From JACCZX01 sp038216465 (GTDB lineage: Bacteria; Pseudomonadota; Gammaproteobacteria; Burkholderiales; Burkholderiaceae_F), in NCBI GenBank assembly GCA_038216465.1, contig JBBQQC010000026.1, positions 1-39,432 of the forward strand: DNA of 39,432 nt, in the 5' to 3' direction. This document shows, piece after piece, positions 7,287 to 15,238 of the stretch. How positions within the stretch are numbered: the stretch's first letter is position 1; the number at the start of each line of letters is the position of its first letter. A program made the translations under genes and the position numbers. A model generated the notes under the pieces. The model was not told where the DNA came from. It worked only from the letters and a program-made list of their open reading frames with translations, and searched no databases.

Positions 7287-7849
7287 AGCTGTATTCCCCG
7301 TGCTTTCAAGGCCTTCGCCAGCGCGTGCGTTGCGCGCGAACAGTGGGTCTTGACGCTGCCTTGCGAGCATCCCATTGCTGTGGCGGTTTCCGCCACGTCC
7401 ATATCTTCCCAGTAACGCATCAAAAATGCCTCTCGTTGACGAGTGGGTAAACGGGCTACTTCTTCCTCAATGATGGCCACCACCTGCGACCGCTCGACCT
7501 GGTCCTGAGCGCTCTCGGCGGCCGGGGTGCCGGCCATGGCCTCAAGAGTTTCGAGGGGATCGGAACCGTCATCCTCGTGCCCGGGGGACAAGGCCGAGAA
7601 AAGCGTGGTCCAGGTCGAGCGGACCTTCTGCCGCCGGAAGAAATCGTAGGTTGCGTTTTGCAGTATGCGCGTGAACAACAGCGGTAGTTCCGCCGCCGGC
7701 CGGTCGCCGTATTTTTCCGACAACTTCATCATCGCGTCTTGTACGATGTCCAGCGCCGCGTCGGCGTCGCGCACCGCGTATTGCGCCTGCTTGAAAGCAC
7801 GCCGCTCGACGCCTGCGAGAAAGTCGGAAAGCTCTTGACGCGAGGCCAC
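7283..7849 (-). CDS. RNA polymerase sigma factor, ECF type
   Basis: This is a 188-aa sigma-70 family protein with only regions 2 and 4. Region 2 spans about residues 25-80 (AALDIVQDAMMKLSEKYGD, then LFTRILQNATYDFFRRQ). Region 4 spans about 130-182 (LPTRQREAFLMRYWEDM, then the helix-turn-helix VAETATAMGCSQGSVKTH). A variable acidic linker separates them. It directs RNA polymerase to a specific promoter set, which cannot be named from sequence. The GTG start has GAGG 7 nt upstream. It is the first gene of a four-gene minus-strand unit with DUF3619, DUF3106 and RDD, and is divergent from ilvI by 228 bp. In related Burkholderiales this group also sits beside ilvI. Confidence 0.88.
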   Translation of the reverse strand: MASRQELSDFLAGVERRAFKQAQYAVRDADAALDIVQDAMMKLSEKYGDRPAAELPLLFTRILQNATYDFFRRQKVRSTWTTLFSALSPGHEDDGSDPLETLEAMAGTPAAESAQDQVERSQVVAIIEEEVARLPTRQREAFLMRYWEDMDVAETATAMGCSQGSVKTHCSRATHALAKALKARGIQL

Positions 7850-8077
7850 TAAGCGGCCTCAGTGATCTGAAACGTGGTCACGAACGATTTGCACAATCTG
7901 CCGGGCTCCCGTATCTTCCCGCGCTCTTGTAAATGAAACAACAAGATAGCTTATCGATTACAGCTTATCCGCTTATCGATAGTAAGTAAGCGCAGAAAGC
8001 GCCCGCCGCACCGCCCGTCACGAGCGAGCATGGAACGGCAACCAATCAATTTCCCGTGGACTTTGAGAGGGTTCGAA
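7850..8077. promoter_or_regulatory. Divergent regulatory region between the sigma-factor operon and ilvI
   Basis: This 228-bp gap should hold promoters in both directions. For ilvI, a possible promoter is TTGCAC (7889-7894), a 17-bp spacer and TATCTT (7912-7917). An unusually AT-rich patch follows, with GCTTATC three times (7949-7955, 7963-7969, 7971-7977). An 18-codon open frame (7933-7989) covers the patch and includes the rare Leu codons TTA and CTT. GCGC-AGAAA-GCGC (7990-8002) can form a small hairpin. AGAGGG (8065-8070) is the ribosome binding site for the ATG at 8078. None of the regulatory assignments is firm. Confidence 0.4.
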
Positions 8078-9790
8078 ATGGAGTTAACCGGCGCGGAAAT
8101 CGTCGTTCGATGTTTGCAGGACGAGGGAGTAGAGCACGTCTTCGGTTATCCAGGCGGCGCTGTGCTCTACATCTACGACGCGATCTTCAAGCAGGACAAA
8201 TTTCAGCACATTCTGGTGCGTCACGAGCAGGCTGCTGTGCACGCTGCCGATGCGTATTCGCGCTCGAGTAATCGCATTGGCGTTGCGTTGGTGACCAGCG
8301 GTCCTGGCGTCACCAATGCGGTGACCGGCATCGCCACCGCGTATATGGATTCGATTCCGATGGTAGTTCTGACGGGGCAGGTGCCGACGCATGCCATCGG
8401 TCTAGACGCCTTCCAGGAATGCGACACCGTCGGCATTACGCGACCCTGCGTCAAGCACAATTTCCTGGTCAAAGACGTGCGGGACTTGGCCATGGCAATC
8501 AAGAAGGCGTTTTACATCGCACAAAGTGGTCGGCCCGGCCCGGTGCTGGTTGATATTCCAAAAGACATCACGATTGCGCGCTGCGAGTACGAGTATCCGC
8601 GCGAGGTGTCAATGCGGTCTTACAAGCCAGTCGCCAAGGGCCATCAGGGCCAGATCAAGAAGGCAGTGCAACTGTTGCTGTCGGCCGAGCGGCCGATGGT
8701 CTACACCGGCGGCGGCGTGATTCTGTCGGACGCGGCGGATTTGCTGAACCGCTTCGTCAATCTGCTTGGGTTTCCGTGCACCAACACACTGATGGGGCTC
8801 GGCGCATTCGAGGCGAGCAATTCGAAGTTCGTCGGCATGCCCGGCATGCACGGTACGTACGAAGCGAACATGGCGATGCAGCACTGCGACGTGTTGATCG
8901 CCATCGGCGCACGTTTCGACGATCGCGTGATCGGCAACCCGAAACATTTTTCCACCAATCCGCGCAAGATCATTCATATCGACGTCGATCCGTCGTCGAT
9001 ATCCAAGCGGGTCAAGGTCGACATTCCGATCGTGGGCGACGTGCGCGAGGTGCTGCTGGAGCTGCTGGCTCAGATCGAAGCATCGACGGCACGGCCCGAT
9101 CCCGCCCAGCTGGCAGCGTGGTGGAAGCAGGTCAACGAATGGCGCAAGAAAGACTGCCTGCGGTATGAAAAGAACGGAAGTGCCATCAAGCCGCAGTACG
9201 TCGTCGAAAAACTGTGGGAAGTGACCGGCGGCAACGCGTTCGTCACCTCCGACGTCGGCCAGCATCAGATGTGGGCTGCGCAGTATTACCGCTTCGACAA
9301 ACCGCGGCGCTGGATCAACTCGGGCGGTCTCGGCACGATGGGCGTCGGGTTGCCGTACGCCATGGGTGTACAGATGGCGAACCCCGGTGCCGACGTGGCG
9401 GTGATCACCGGTGAAGGCTCTATCCAGATGTGCATCCAGGAGCTGTCGACGTGCAAGCAGTACCGGCTGACACCAAAGATCATCAATCTCAATAATCGCT
9501 ACCTGGGCATGGTGCGGCAGTGGCAGCAGATCGACTACGGCGGGCGCTATGCGGAGTCGTACGTGGACGCGCTGCCCGATTTCGTCAAGCTCGCCGAGGC
9601 CTATGGGCACGTCGGGTTGCAGATCGACAAGTCCGCCGACGTCGAGCCGGCGCTGAAAGAAGCGTTCGGCAAGTACAAGGATCGGCTGGTGTTCCTCGAT
9701 TTCATCACTGACCAGACGGAAAACGTCTGGCCGATGGTGAAGGCGGGCAAGGGATTGACCGAGATGCTGCTAGGGTCCGAGGATCTATGA
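8078..9790 (+). CDS. ilvI: Acetolactate synthase large (catalytic) subunit
   Basis: This 570-aa thiamine-diphosphate enzyme condenses two pyruvates to 2-acetolactate, or pyruvate with 2-ketobutyrate to acetohydroxybutyrate. That is the first common step of valine, leucine and isoleucine synthesis. Visible features are the N-terminal ThDP domain with the cofactor-activating Glu50 (RHEQAAVHAADAY), the VTSGPGVTN loop, and the C-terminal ThDP/Mg motif beginning GEGS (445-448) and ending about 26 residues later in LNN. The Glu in place of the usual Asp of GDG is what I expect in Burkholderiales. I chose ATG 8078 over the in-frame ATG at 8030 because of the AGAGGG site and the family N-terminus (MELTGAEIVVRCL). 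It overlaps ilvH by 4 nt. Confidence 0.96.
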   Translation: MELTGAEIVVRCLQDEGVEHVFGYPGGAVLYIYDAIFKQDKFQHILVRHEQAAVHAADAYSRSSNRIGVALVTSGPGVTNAVTGIATAYMDSIPMVVLTGQVPTHAIGLDAFQECDTVGITRPCVKHNFLVKDVRDLAMAIKKAFYIAQSGRPGPVLVDIPKDITIARCEYEYPREVSMRSYKPVAKGHQGQIKKAVQLLLSAERPMVYTGGGVILSDAADLLNRFVNLLGFPCTNTLMGLGAFEASNSKFVGMPGMHGTYEANMAMQHCDVLIAIGARFDDRVIGNPKHFSTNPRKIIHIDVDPSSISKRVKVDIPIVGDVREVLLELLAQIEASTARPDPAQLAAWWKQVNEWRKKDCLRYEKNGSAIKPQYVVEKLWEVTGGNAFVTSDVGQHQMWAAQYYRFDKPRRWINSGGLGTMGVGLPYAMGVQMANPGADVAVITGEGSIQMCIQELSTCKQYRLTPKIINLNNRYLGMVRQWQQIDYGGRYAESYVDALPDFVKLAEAYGHVGLQIDKSADVEPALKEAFGKYKDRLVFLDFITDQTENVWPMVKAGKGLTEMLLGSEDL

Positions 9791-10278
9791 GGCACATTAT
9801 CTCGGTGCTGATTGAAAACGAGCCCGGCGCGCTATCGCGCGTTGTCGGACTATTTTCCGCGCGCGGCTACAACATCGAGACACTGACGGTGGCGCCGACG
9901 GAAGACGCATCGCTGTCGCGCATGACGATCGTCAGCGTCGGCTCCGACGATGTGATCGAGCAGATCACAAAGCATTTGAATCGGCTGATCGAGGTGGTCA
10001 AGGTGGTCGATCTGACCGAGGGCGACTACATTGAGCGCGAACTGATGCTGATCAAGCTGCGCGCGGTCGGCAAGGAGCGCGACGAAATCAAGCGCATGGC
10101 CGATATTTTTCGCGGCCGCATCATCGATGTTAGCGAGCGCAGCTATACGATCGAGTTGACCGGCAATGGCGCCAAGTTGGACGCGTTCATCAAGGCTGTC
10201 GATCGCGCCGCTATTCTCGAAACTGTGCGCACCGGTGGATCGGGAGTCGGGCGCGGCGAGCGCATCCTGCGCGTTTAG
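9787..10278 (+). CDS. ilvH: Acetolactate synthase small (regulatory) subunit
   Basis: This 163-aa protein has an N-terminal ACT domain (HIISVLIENEPGALSRVV, then FSARGYNIETLTV, residues about 2-75) and the C-terminal domain of the family (GRIIDVSERSYTIELTG near 115). It binds the catalytic subunit, raises its activity and confers feedback inhibition, usually by valine. The length is standard for IlvH/IlvN. The ATG overlaps the ilvI stop in ATGA, so the two subunits are translationally coupled, as expected for partners in one complex. It is followed by ilvC after 7 nt. The symbol ilvN would be equally acceptable. Confidence 0.96.
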   Translation: MRHIISVLIENEPGALSRVVGLFSARGYNIETLTVAPTEDASLSRMTIVSVGSDDVIEQITKHLNRLIEVVKVVDLTEGDYIERELMLIKLRAVGKERDEIKRMADIFRGRIIDVSERSYTIELTGNGAKLDAFIKAVDRAAILETVRTGGSGVGRGERILRV

Positions 10279-10285
10279 GAAACCT

Positions 10286-11302
10286 ATGAAAATCTATTAC
10301 GACAAAGACGCTGATCTCTCACTGGTCAAAGGCAAGCACGTCGCGATCATCGGCTATGGATCGCAGGGGCACGCACACGCGCAAAACCTGACCGATTCGG
10401 GCGTGAAGGTGACGGTCGGCCTGCGCCAAGGCGGCATTTCTTGGAAAAAGGCGGAGGCTGCAGGGCTGAAGGTCAAGGAAGTTGCCGACGCCGCGAAGGA
10501 CGCCGACATCGTCATGATTCTGCTGCCAGACGAGAATCATGCGCAGGTTTACAGTGATTCGATCGCGGCCAATATGAAGCAAGGCGCTGCGCTCGCCTTT
10601 GCGCATGGCTTCAACATCCATTACGGGCAGATTCAGCCGCGCGCCGATCTGGACGTGATCATGGTCGCGCCCAAGGCGCCCGGCCATACCGTGCGCTCGA
10701 CCTACAAGCAAGGCGGGGGCGTGCCCTGCCTGATTGCAATGCATAAAGACGTCTCGGGTATGGCGCGTGATCTGGCGCTGTCGTATGCGTGCGCGATTGG
10801 CGGTGGCAAGGCCGGGATCATCGAAACCAACTTTCGTGAAGAGACCGAGACCGATCTGTTCGGCGAGCAGACCGTACTGTGCGGCGGCGTGGTTGAACTG
10901 ATCAAGGCTGGCTATGAAACGCTGATTGATGCGGGCTACGCGCCAGAGATGGCGTACTTCGAGTGCCTGCACGAGGTGAAGTTGATCGTTGATCTGATCT
11001 ACGAGGGCGGCATCGCCAACATGAACTACTCGATCTCCAACAACGCGGAGTACGGCGAGTATGTGACCGGGCCCAAGATCGTCACGGCGGAAACCAGGAA
11101 GGCAATGCGCGCAGCGCTCGAACGTATTCAGACGGGCGAATACGCGCGTGACTTCATCCTCGAGAACCGTGCAGGTGCCCCGACGCTGGCCGCCAGACGC
11201 CGGCTCACAGCCGAGCACCCGATCGAGCAGATCGGCGAGAAGCTGCGCAGCATGATGCCGTGGATCAAGGCGAACCGGCTGGTCGATCAGGCCAAGAACT
11301 GA
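10286..11302 (+). CDS. ilvC: Ketol-acid reductoisomerase (NADP+), class I
   Basis: This 338-aa enzyme isomerises and reduces 2-acetolactate (or acetohydroxybutyrate) to the dihydroxy acid, with NADPH and Mg2+. The Rossmann motif GYGSQG is at 23-28, followed by the cofactor loop LRQGGISW. The conserved VAPKAPGHTVR segment and the metal-binding ETETDLFGEQ motif are present. The length fits the short class I form. The ATG at 10286 has AGGA 5 nt upstream and gives the standard N-terminus (MKIYYDKDADL). A start at 10166 in the same frame would lie inside ilvH and is rejected. This is the third gene of the ilv operon. Confidence 0.97.
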   Translation: MKIYYDKDADLSLVKGKHVAIIGYGSQGHAHAQNLTDSGVKVTVGLRQGGISWKKAEAAGLKVKEVADAAKDADIVMILLPDENHAQVYSDSIAANMKQGAALAFAHGFNIHYGQIQPRADLDVIMVAPKAPGHTVRSTYKQGGGVPCLIAMHKDVSGMARDLALSYACAIGGGKAGIIETNFREETETDLFGEQTVLCGGVVELIKAGYETLIDAGYAPEMAYFECLHEVKLIVDLIYEGGIANMNYSISNNAEYGEYVTGPKIVTAETRKAMRAALERIQTGEYARDFILENRAGAPTLAARRRLTAEHPIEQIGEKLRSMMPWIKANRLVDQAKN

Positions 11303-11312
11303 GAGGTGCCCG

Positions 11313-12032
11313 ATGAAGCAAGTTCTTGCGATTGTTGCGTTGTCGCTGGCAGCAGCGTCAACAATTGCACAGCAGCCGTCGCTTCCGCTTCCACCGGCGG
11401 GCACACTCATTCTGATGACTGGTGCGGCCGAGGTCGAGTTGGCGAACGATGAGGCGGTTGCGAGCTTTTTCTATGAAGCGCAGGACGCCGATCTCACTCG
11501 CGCGCAGGCAACGGTCAACCAGCGCGTCAGCGATGGAACCGCAGCACTGAAGCGCGCCGATCCGAAAGCTCAGATTGAAACCTCCGGCTACAGCAGCTAT
11601 CCGGTGTATTCAAGCGGCAGCAATCGCACGATCACCGGCTGGCGGGTGCGCCAAGGTTTGACGGTGCGCACAGAAAGTCTTGCCGCGCTGTCGAAGACAG
11701 TCGCGGCCGCGCAGCCTTTGCTTGCGTTAGGCGGCGTCGATTTCCGGCTTTCGAAAGCGGCGCGCGATAAGGTTGAAGCGCAATTGATTCAACTCGCGAT
11801 CGCCAACCTGAATTCTCGTTTCGCGGCCGCGGGGCAGTCGATGGGCGTTCCGTCGAGTCGTATTCGCGTCGAAGAAATCAACTTCGGCGTGCGTGAGGCG
11901 GCGCCGCCGCAGCCGATGATGATGATGCGGTCGGCGATGCAGTCTTCCGATGCTGTGGTGCCACCTGTCTTGGAATCCGGGCGTTCAATCGAGCGGCTGG
12001 CGGTCACGGGAAAGGCGCGATTCTTGCCGTAG
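11313..12032 (+). CDS. Exported SIMPL (DUF541) domain protein
   Basis: This is a 239-aa protein with a signal peptide (MKQVLAIVALSLAAASTIA, cleavage near residue 19). A SIMPL/DUF541 domain follows, recognised from the beta-strand start LILMTGAAEVELANDEAVASF, the VNQRVSDGTAALKRAD helix and the GWRVRQGLTVRTES strand. It is most likely periplasmic. The domain is found in outer-membrane-associated and kinase-interacting proteins, but no precise role follows. A PMMMMRSAM Met-rich stretch occurs near residue 208, which might bind metal or be a flexible loop. It begins 10 nt after ilvC with GAGGTG upstream and so is probably cotranscribed, although no link to amino-acid synthesis is evident. Confidence 0.8.
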   Translation: MKQVLAIVALSLAAASTIAQQPSLPLPPAGTLILMTGAAEVELANDEAVASFFYEAQDADLTRAQATVNQRVSDGTAALKRADPKAQIETSGYSSYPVYSSGSNRTITGWRVRQGLTVRTESLAALSKTVAAAQPLLALGGVDFRLSKAARDKVEAQLIQLAIANLNSRFAAAGQSMGVPSSRIRVEEINFGVREAAPPQPMMMMRSAMQSSDAVVPPVLESGRSIERLAVTGKARFLP

Positions 12033-12072
12033 GTCGGCCAACAGCGAGTCCTCTGTGGAATTCGCTTATGAC

Positions 12073-12095
12073 CGAGCACGCGGTGAGCGTGCTCG
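12073..12095. terminator. Hairpin between convergent genes, possible bidirectional terminator
   Basis: CGAGCACGC (12073-12081) and GCGTGCTCG (12087-12095) form a perfect 9-bp stem with loop GGTGA. It sits in the gap between the SIMPL gene and the convergent exported-protein gene, where a terminator serving both is expected. Neither side has a T-run, so intrinsic termination is uncertain. Confidence 0.45.
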
Positions 12096-12103
12096 CGGTT
12101 GCA

Positions 12104-12505
12104 CTACTTCGCTACCGTGAACTGAAAGACTGAAGTGCCACTCGGTATTTTGGCCTCATAGCTCCCATGCCCCAGGTCTGCCACGCTCAGGCATGCGGAC
12201 ATCAGGTCATAGCTCTTAAGCCACCACGTCATCTCGTAACAGATGCGCTGGTCGACGACTTTCCAGGTGCCGCTGTCAGCACACTTGCCACTCGTTTCGC
12301 CCAGGCGCAGACAGACCGTTCCGTCTGCCTTCCACTCGAAGGATACGGGTTGAGTGGACTGAGCCATCTTCGCCGTCGACCACGTCTTTCCGCTTGCGAG
12401 CTTCCGCACTGAGTCGGCGTCGAGATCTTTCGCGCCGGCCGGAAGCGCCGCGAGCATTGCGACGGTAACCAGCCCGCCCGATAACAGTTTGCGTGTATTG
12501 GACAT
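12104..12505 (-). CDS. Small exported protein with four cysteines, function unknown
   Basis: This is a 133-aa protein with a signal peptide (residues 1-25, ending LPAGA). The mature domain of about 108 aa is rich in beta-strand-like and aromatic segments (FEWKADGTVCLRL, GTWKVVDQRICYEMTWW). It has cysteines at 65, 75, 89 and 105, enough for two disulfides in the periplasm. I do not recognise the family firmly; the GTWKV and ICYEM pattern vaguely recalls DUF995-like proteins. The ATG at 12505 has AGAGGT 5 nt upstream. The gene is divergent from the CadC-like regulator with a 200-bp shared control region, which makes it a candidate target of that regulator. This is inference. Confidence 0.65.
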   Translation of the reverse strand: MSNTRKLLSGGLVTVAMLAALPAGAKDLDADSVRKLASGKTWSTAKMAQSTQPVSFEWKADGTVCLRLGETSGKCADSGTWKVVDQRICYEMTWWLKSYDLMSACLSVADLGHGSYEAKIPSGTSVFQFTVAK

Positions 12506-12610
12506 TTATGACCTCTAAAAAGGGGATTCATGAAGCAGCGGCCAACAACGAGGGAGATTTCCTTTGTGGCCGACCTCCCGCATTGTTAGCAACGCAGCTA
12601 CGCGCCGTCT

Positions 12611-12648
12611 TGAAGGCGGGATGAAAGAGTTCTGAAAGCCGATGAAAG
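12611..12648. promoter_or_regulatory. Four helically phased TGAARG repeats, candidate operator of the CadC-like regulator
   Basis: TGAAGG (12611-12616) and TGAAAG (12622-12627, 12633-12638, 12643-12648) are spaced 11, 11 and 10 bp, so all four face one side of the helix. Winged-helix regulators of the OmpR/PhoB/CadC type commonly bind direct repeats with this period. A weak promoter (TTCTGA 12630-12635, CAGAAT 12653-12658) would place the repeats over the -35 region, as for PhoB-type activation. The rest of the 12506-12705 gap shows no other clear feature. Confidence 0.5.
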
Positions 12649-12705
12649 CGAGCAGAATTGCGGCATCATCGCTCGCGCCTGCGGGCGGCTAGAAGGCTGT
12701 AAGGC

Positions 12706-14445
12706 ATGGACACCCGGACAAGTCGGTGCTTCCGAATAGCGGACACCGCGGAATTTCATCCGCCGAGCAATGAACTGCGTGTTGATGATCGCGTCGCGCG
12801 CTTGCGCCCCCATACCGGCGCCGTCCTGATGCACCTGCTGCTCCACCCGGGCCGAGTGATCAGCAAGGAGGAATTGCTGCAGGCGGCATGGCCAGGTGTC
12901 GTGGTAACGGAGAATTCGCTGGCTCAGTGCATCTCCGAAATCCGGCGCGAGCTGGGCGGCGCGAATCAGGGTGCGATCGAAACCGTGCCTCGCTGTGGCT
13001 ATTGGTTTCACCCGCCGCCGATGCCGCTCGACGACGACGCCAAGGATGATCGGAACGCGCCGACGACGGATTGCGTCGAACCGGCGTTGCCGCGCGCAGC
13101 GAAACCCTCCGAGAGAGCAACGCGCCATCATTTGCGCAGCCTCATCGCCGTTTTCTGCGTAATCCTCATTGCGGGAGGCGCGTACTGGTGGCATCAATCA
13201 GCCGGGCCGTCCGCGCGTTTTTTTTCCGATTCGGAGCAAATGCCCTGGTTGTCGATGGCAGTACTGCCGCTGGCGGTCGATGCCGAAGATGCAGGGCAGA
13301 CTGAGTTTGCGGCGCGTGTCGCCGAAGATCTCACCAATGATTTGGCGCAAATCCCCGGCGTGCAGGTGATAGCCCGAGGCGCAATGATGGACTATCGGTC
13401 GGATGCGACGAATCCGCGCCAGGCAGGGCGCGAGCTGGGCGTACGTTATGTCGTCGAGGGTAGCGTCGACCGCGTAGCGGGCCAATTCCTGGTTAATTTG
13501 CACCTGATTGATGCTGCGACCGGAGTACAGCAATGGTCCGACAGCGTCCATATGTCAACCGGCATGCTGGATTTCGATCGGCATGACGTAGCGGGGCGCC
13601 TCGCTCAATCTCTGAAGTCGGATTTGATCGAGAGCGAGATTGCCCGCTTAAACCGCGAGCCGCCGCGTAGCTTCGATGCGAACGACGTGGCGCTGCGCGC
13701 CTGGTTGCTCTCGCACCGCGACGACTCCGAGCACAACACCGAGGCGCAAGCGCTGGCGCGGCAGGCCATCGCACTCGATCCGGAGTCGCTTCTTGCCTGG
13801 CGAGTGCTCGCCGCCTCGACCTTGCTCGATCGTGTCGAGGCATCGGTCGACGACCTTGATGGCGCGCTCGAGCGCGCCGAAGCAGCCGTTCGGCGCGCCT
13901 TAAAGATCAATCGCCGGCAGCCGGAGATCAACACGACTTTTGGCGCAATCATGGCCGCGCAAGGACGCTACGCCGAGGCGCTGGCCGCGTTCGACGCCGA
14001 GCTGGCGCTTGGCTCGCGCCATGATCCAGAGGTGCACGAATGGCTTGGCGTCACCTATTTGCTGATGGGCAAGCCAAAGCAGGCGATCCAGCCGCTCGAA
14101 ACAGCGATCTGGCTCAGCCCGCGTCATGCGCGGCTATCGGATCTATGGCGGACACTCGCGATCGCCTATCTGCATGCCGGCGATCTGCATTACGCACGCG
14201 ATCGCGCCTGGTCGGCCGTGCGCACGCCACGGCCGTCGCTCCGCGCCTATGAAACGCTTGCCGCTATCTGCACGTTGTACGGGGACCCCGACTGCGCCAA
14301 GGAGGCGCTTGAGAAACTGCTGCGCATCGCGCCTGGCTACACCATTGCGCAGGTGAGAAAGGAAATTTCGTCCAGCCAGCCATCCTATCTGGCCAAGCGC
14401 CAAGAGTATTTGGCGGCGCTTCGCGCTGTCGGACTGCCGCAGTGA
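12706..14445 (+). CDS. CadC-type membrane-bound winged-helix regulator with TPR repeats
   Basis: This is a 579-aa one-component regulator. Residues about 8-105 form a Trans_reg_C winged helix (LRPHTGAVLMHLLLHPGRVI, ENSLAQCISEIRRELG, ending ETVPRCGYWFHP). A Pro/Ala-rich linker precedes one membrane span at about 144-164 (LIAVFCVILIAGGAYWW). Residues about 180-300 resemble the TolB-N/FlgO-like domain of such proteins (SMAVLPLAVDAEDAGQTEF, then GVRYVVEGSVDR). From about 310 to 550 there are tetratricopeptide helices (AQGRYAEALAAFDAELALG). The output domain is cytoplasmic and the rest is probably periplasmic, so an outside signal could act directly on DNA. AGAAGG lies 9 nt before the ATG. Signal and targets are unknown. 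Confidence 0.85.
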   Translation: MDTRTSRCFRIADTAEFHPPSNELRVDDRVARLRPHTGAVLMHLLLHPGRVISKEELLQAAWPGVVVTENSLAQCISEIRRELGGANQGAIETVPRCGYWFHPPPMPLDDDAKDDRNAPTTDCVEPALPRAAKPSERATRHHLRSLIAVFCVILIAGGAYWWHQSAGPSARFFSDSEQMPWLSMAVLPLAVDAEDAGQTEFAARVAEDLTNDLAQIPGVQVIARGAMMDYRSDATNPRQAGRELGVRYVVEGSVDRVAGQFLVNLHLIDAATGVQQWSDSVHMSTGMLDFDRHDVAGRLAQSLKSDLIESEIARLNREPPRSFDANDVALRAWLLSHRDDSEHNTEAQALARQAIALDPESLLAWRVLAASTLLDRVEASVDDLDGALERAEAAVRRALKINRRQPEINTTFGAIMAAQGRYAEALAAFDAELALGSRHDPEVHEWLGVTYLLMGKPKQAIQPLETAIWLSPRHARLSDLWRTLAIAYLHAGDLHYARDRAWSAVRTPRPSLRAYETLAAICTLYGDPDCAKEALEKLLRIAPGYTIAQVRKEISSSQPSYLAKRQEYLAALRAVGLPQ

Positions 14446-14593
14446 GCCGCCGCTGTCGGGAAGGTTTTTCTGGCGCGAAAGGCATGCGCGCGATCAATCT
14501 CGGCAGAATCGCCCACACGGACGGATTACGCCACCGTTAGAACGCTGTCGGTTCCGATACCATTGAATTTATTTGCTTGGGAGTACCGACAGA

Positions 14594-15232
14594 TTGAACT
14601 ACCCGCACCCCATTCTCGCGCGCGAAGGCTGGCCGTACATCGGCGCTGCCGTCGTTGTGGCAATTCTTGTCGCCGTTTTTTTCGGCGTTGCGTGGTCGTT
14701 GCCGGTATGGCTGGTTGCGATTTTCGTCATTCAGTTCTTTCGCGATCCGCCGCGTGCGGTTCCGGCACAGCCGAATGCCGTGCTGTCTCCGGCCGACGGG
14801 CGCATCGTCCGCGTGCAGAAAACCATCGACCCGTATACGCAGGCGGAGTCTCTGCTGTTCAGTGTTTTCATGAACGTCTTCAACGTGCACAGCAACCGGT
14901 CCCCGGTGGATGGCACGATCGAACGCGTCGACTATCAGGCGGGAACGTTCGTCAATGCGGACCTCGACAAGGCGTCGACCGAGAATGAACGCAACGCGCT
15001 GATTGTGAAGTTGCCGGGCGGTCAGAGAATCTCGGTCGTCCAGGTCGCCGGATTGATTGCGCGGCGCATCCTCTGTTACGTGAAGCCGGGTGAAGCGCTG
15101 GCACGCGGCCAGCGCTATGGCTTCATCCGTTTCGGATCGAGAGTGGATGTATATCTGCCGTTGTCGGTGCGACCGAAGGTGGCGGTCGGCGACAAGGTGT
15201 ATGCAACCAGCACCGTGATCGCGGAGTTGTAG
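14594..15232 (+). CDS. psd: Phosphatidylserine decarboxylase proenzyme
   Basis: This 212-aa membrane enzyme converts phosphatidylserine to phosphatidylethanolamine. The short (PSD-A type) form is evident from an N-terminal membrane region (about residues 14-47), FFRDPPRAVP, SPADGRIV, FMNVFNVHSNRSPVDG, and the self-cleavage site Gly181-Ser182 in RFGSRVDVYLP. There Ser182 becomes the pyruvoyl group and leaves an alpha chain of about 31 residues. TTG 14594 gives the N-terminus MNYPHPILAREGW that I expect in Burkholderiales, with GGGAG 10 nt upstream. The TTG at 14573 would add seven residues and is less likely. It is followed by pssA after 6 nt, so two consecutive steps are in one operon. Confidence 0.94.
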   Translation: MNYPHPILAREGWPYIGAAVVVAILVAVFFGVAWSLPVWLVAIFVIQFFRDPPRAVPAQPNAVLSPADGRIVRVQKTIDPYTQAESLLFSVFMNVFNVHSNRSPVDGTIERVDYQAGTFVNADLDKASTENERNALIVKLPGGQRISVVQVAGLIARRILCYVKPGEALARGQRYGFIRFGSRVDVYLPLSVRPKVAVGDKVYATSTVIAEL

Positions 15233-15238
15233 ATCCTG

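Noticed and set aside
8609..9610. 333-aa open frame on the minus strand opposite ilvI
   Set aside because: It is an antisense shadow; the ThDP enzyme on the plus strand has every expected motif.
12530..12589. 19-codon open frame with AGGGG 5 nt upstream, in the gap before the CadC-like regulator
   Set aside because: The ribosome binding site is good, but the peptide has no notable composition or conserved feature, and short frames are expected by chance. Conservation in relatives would be needed to revive it.
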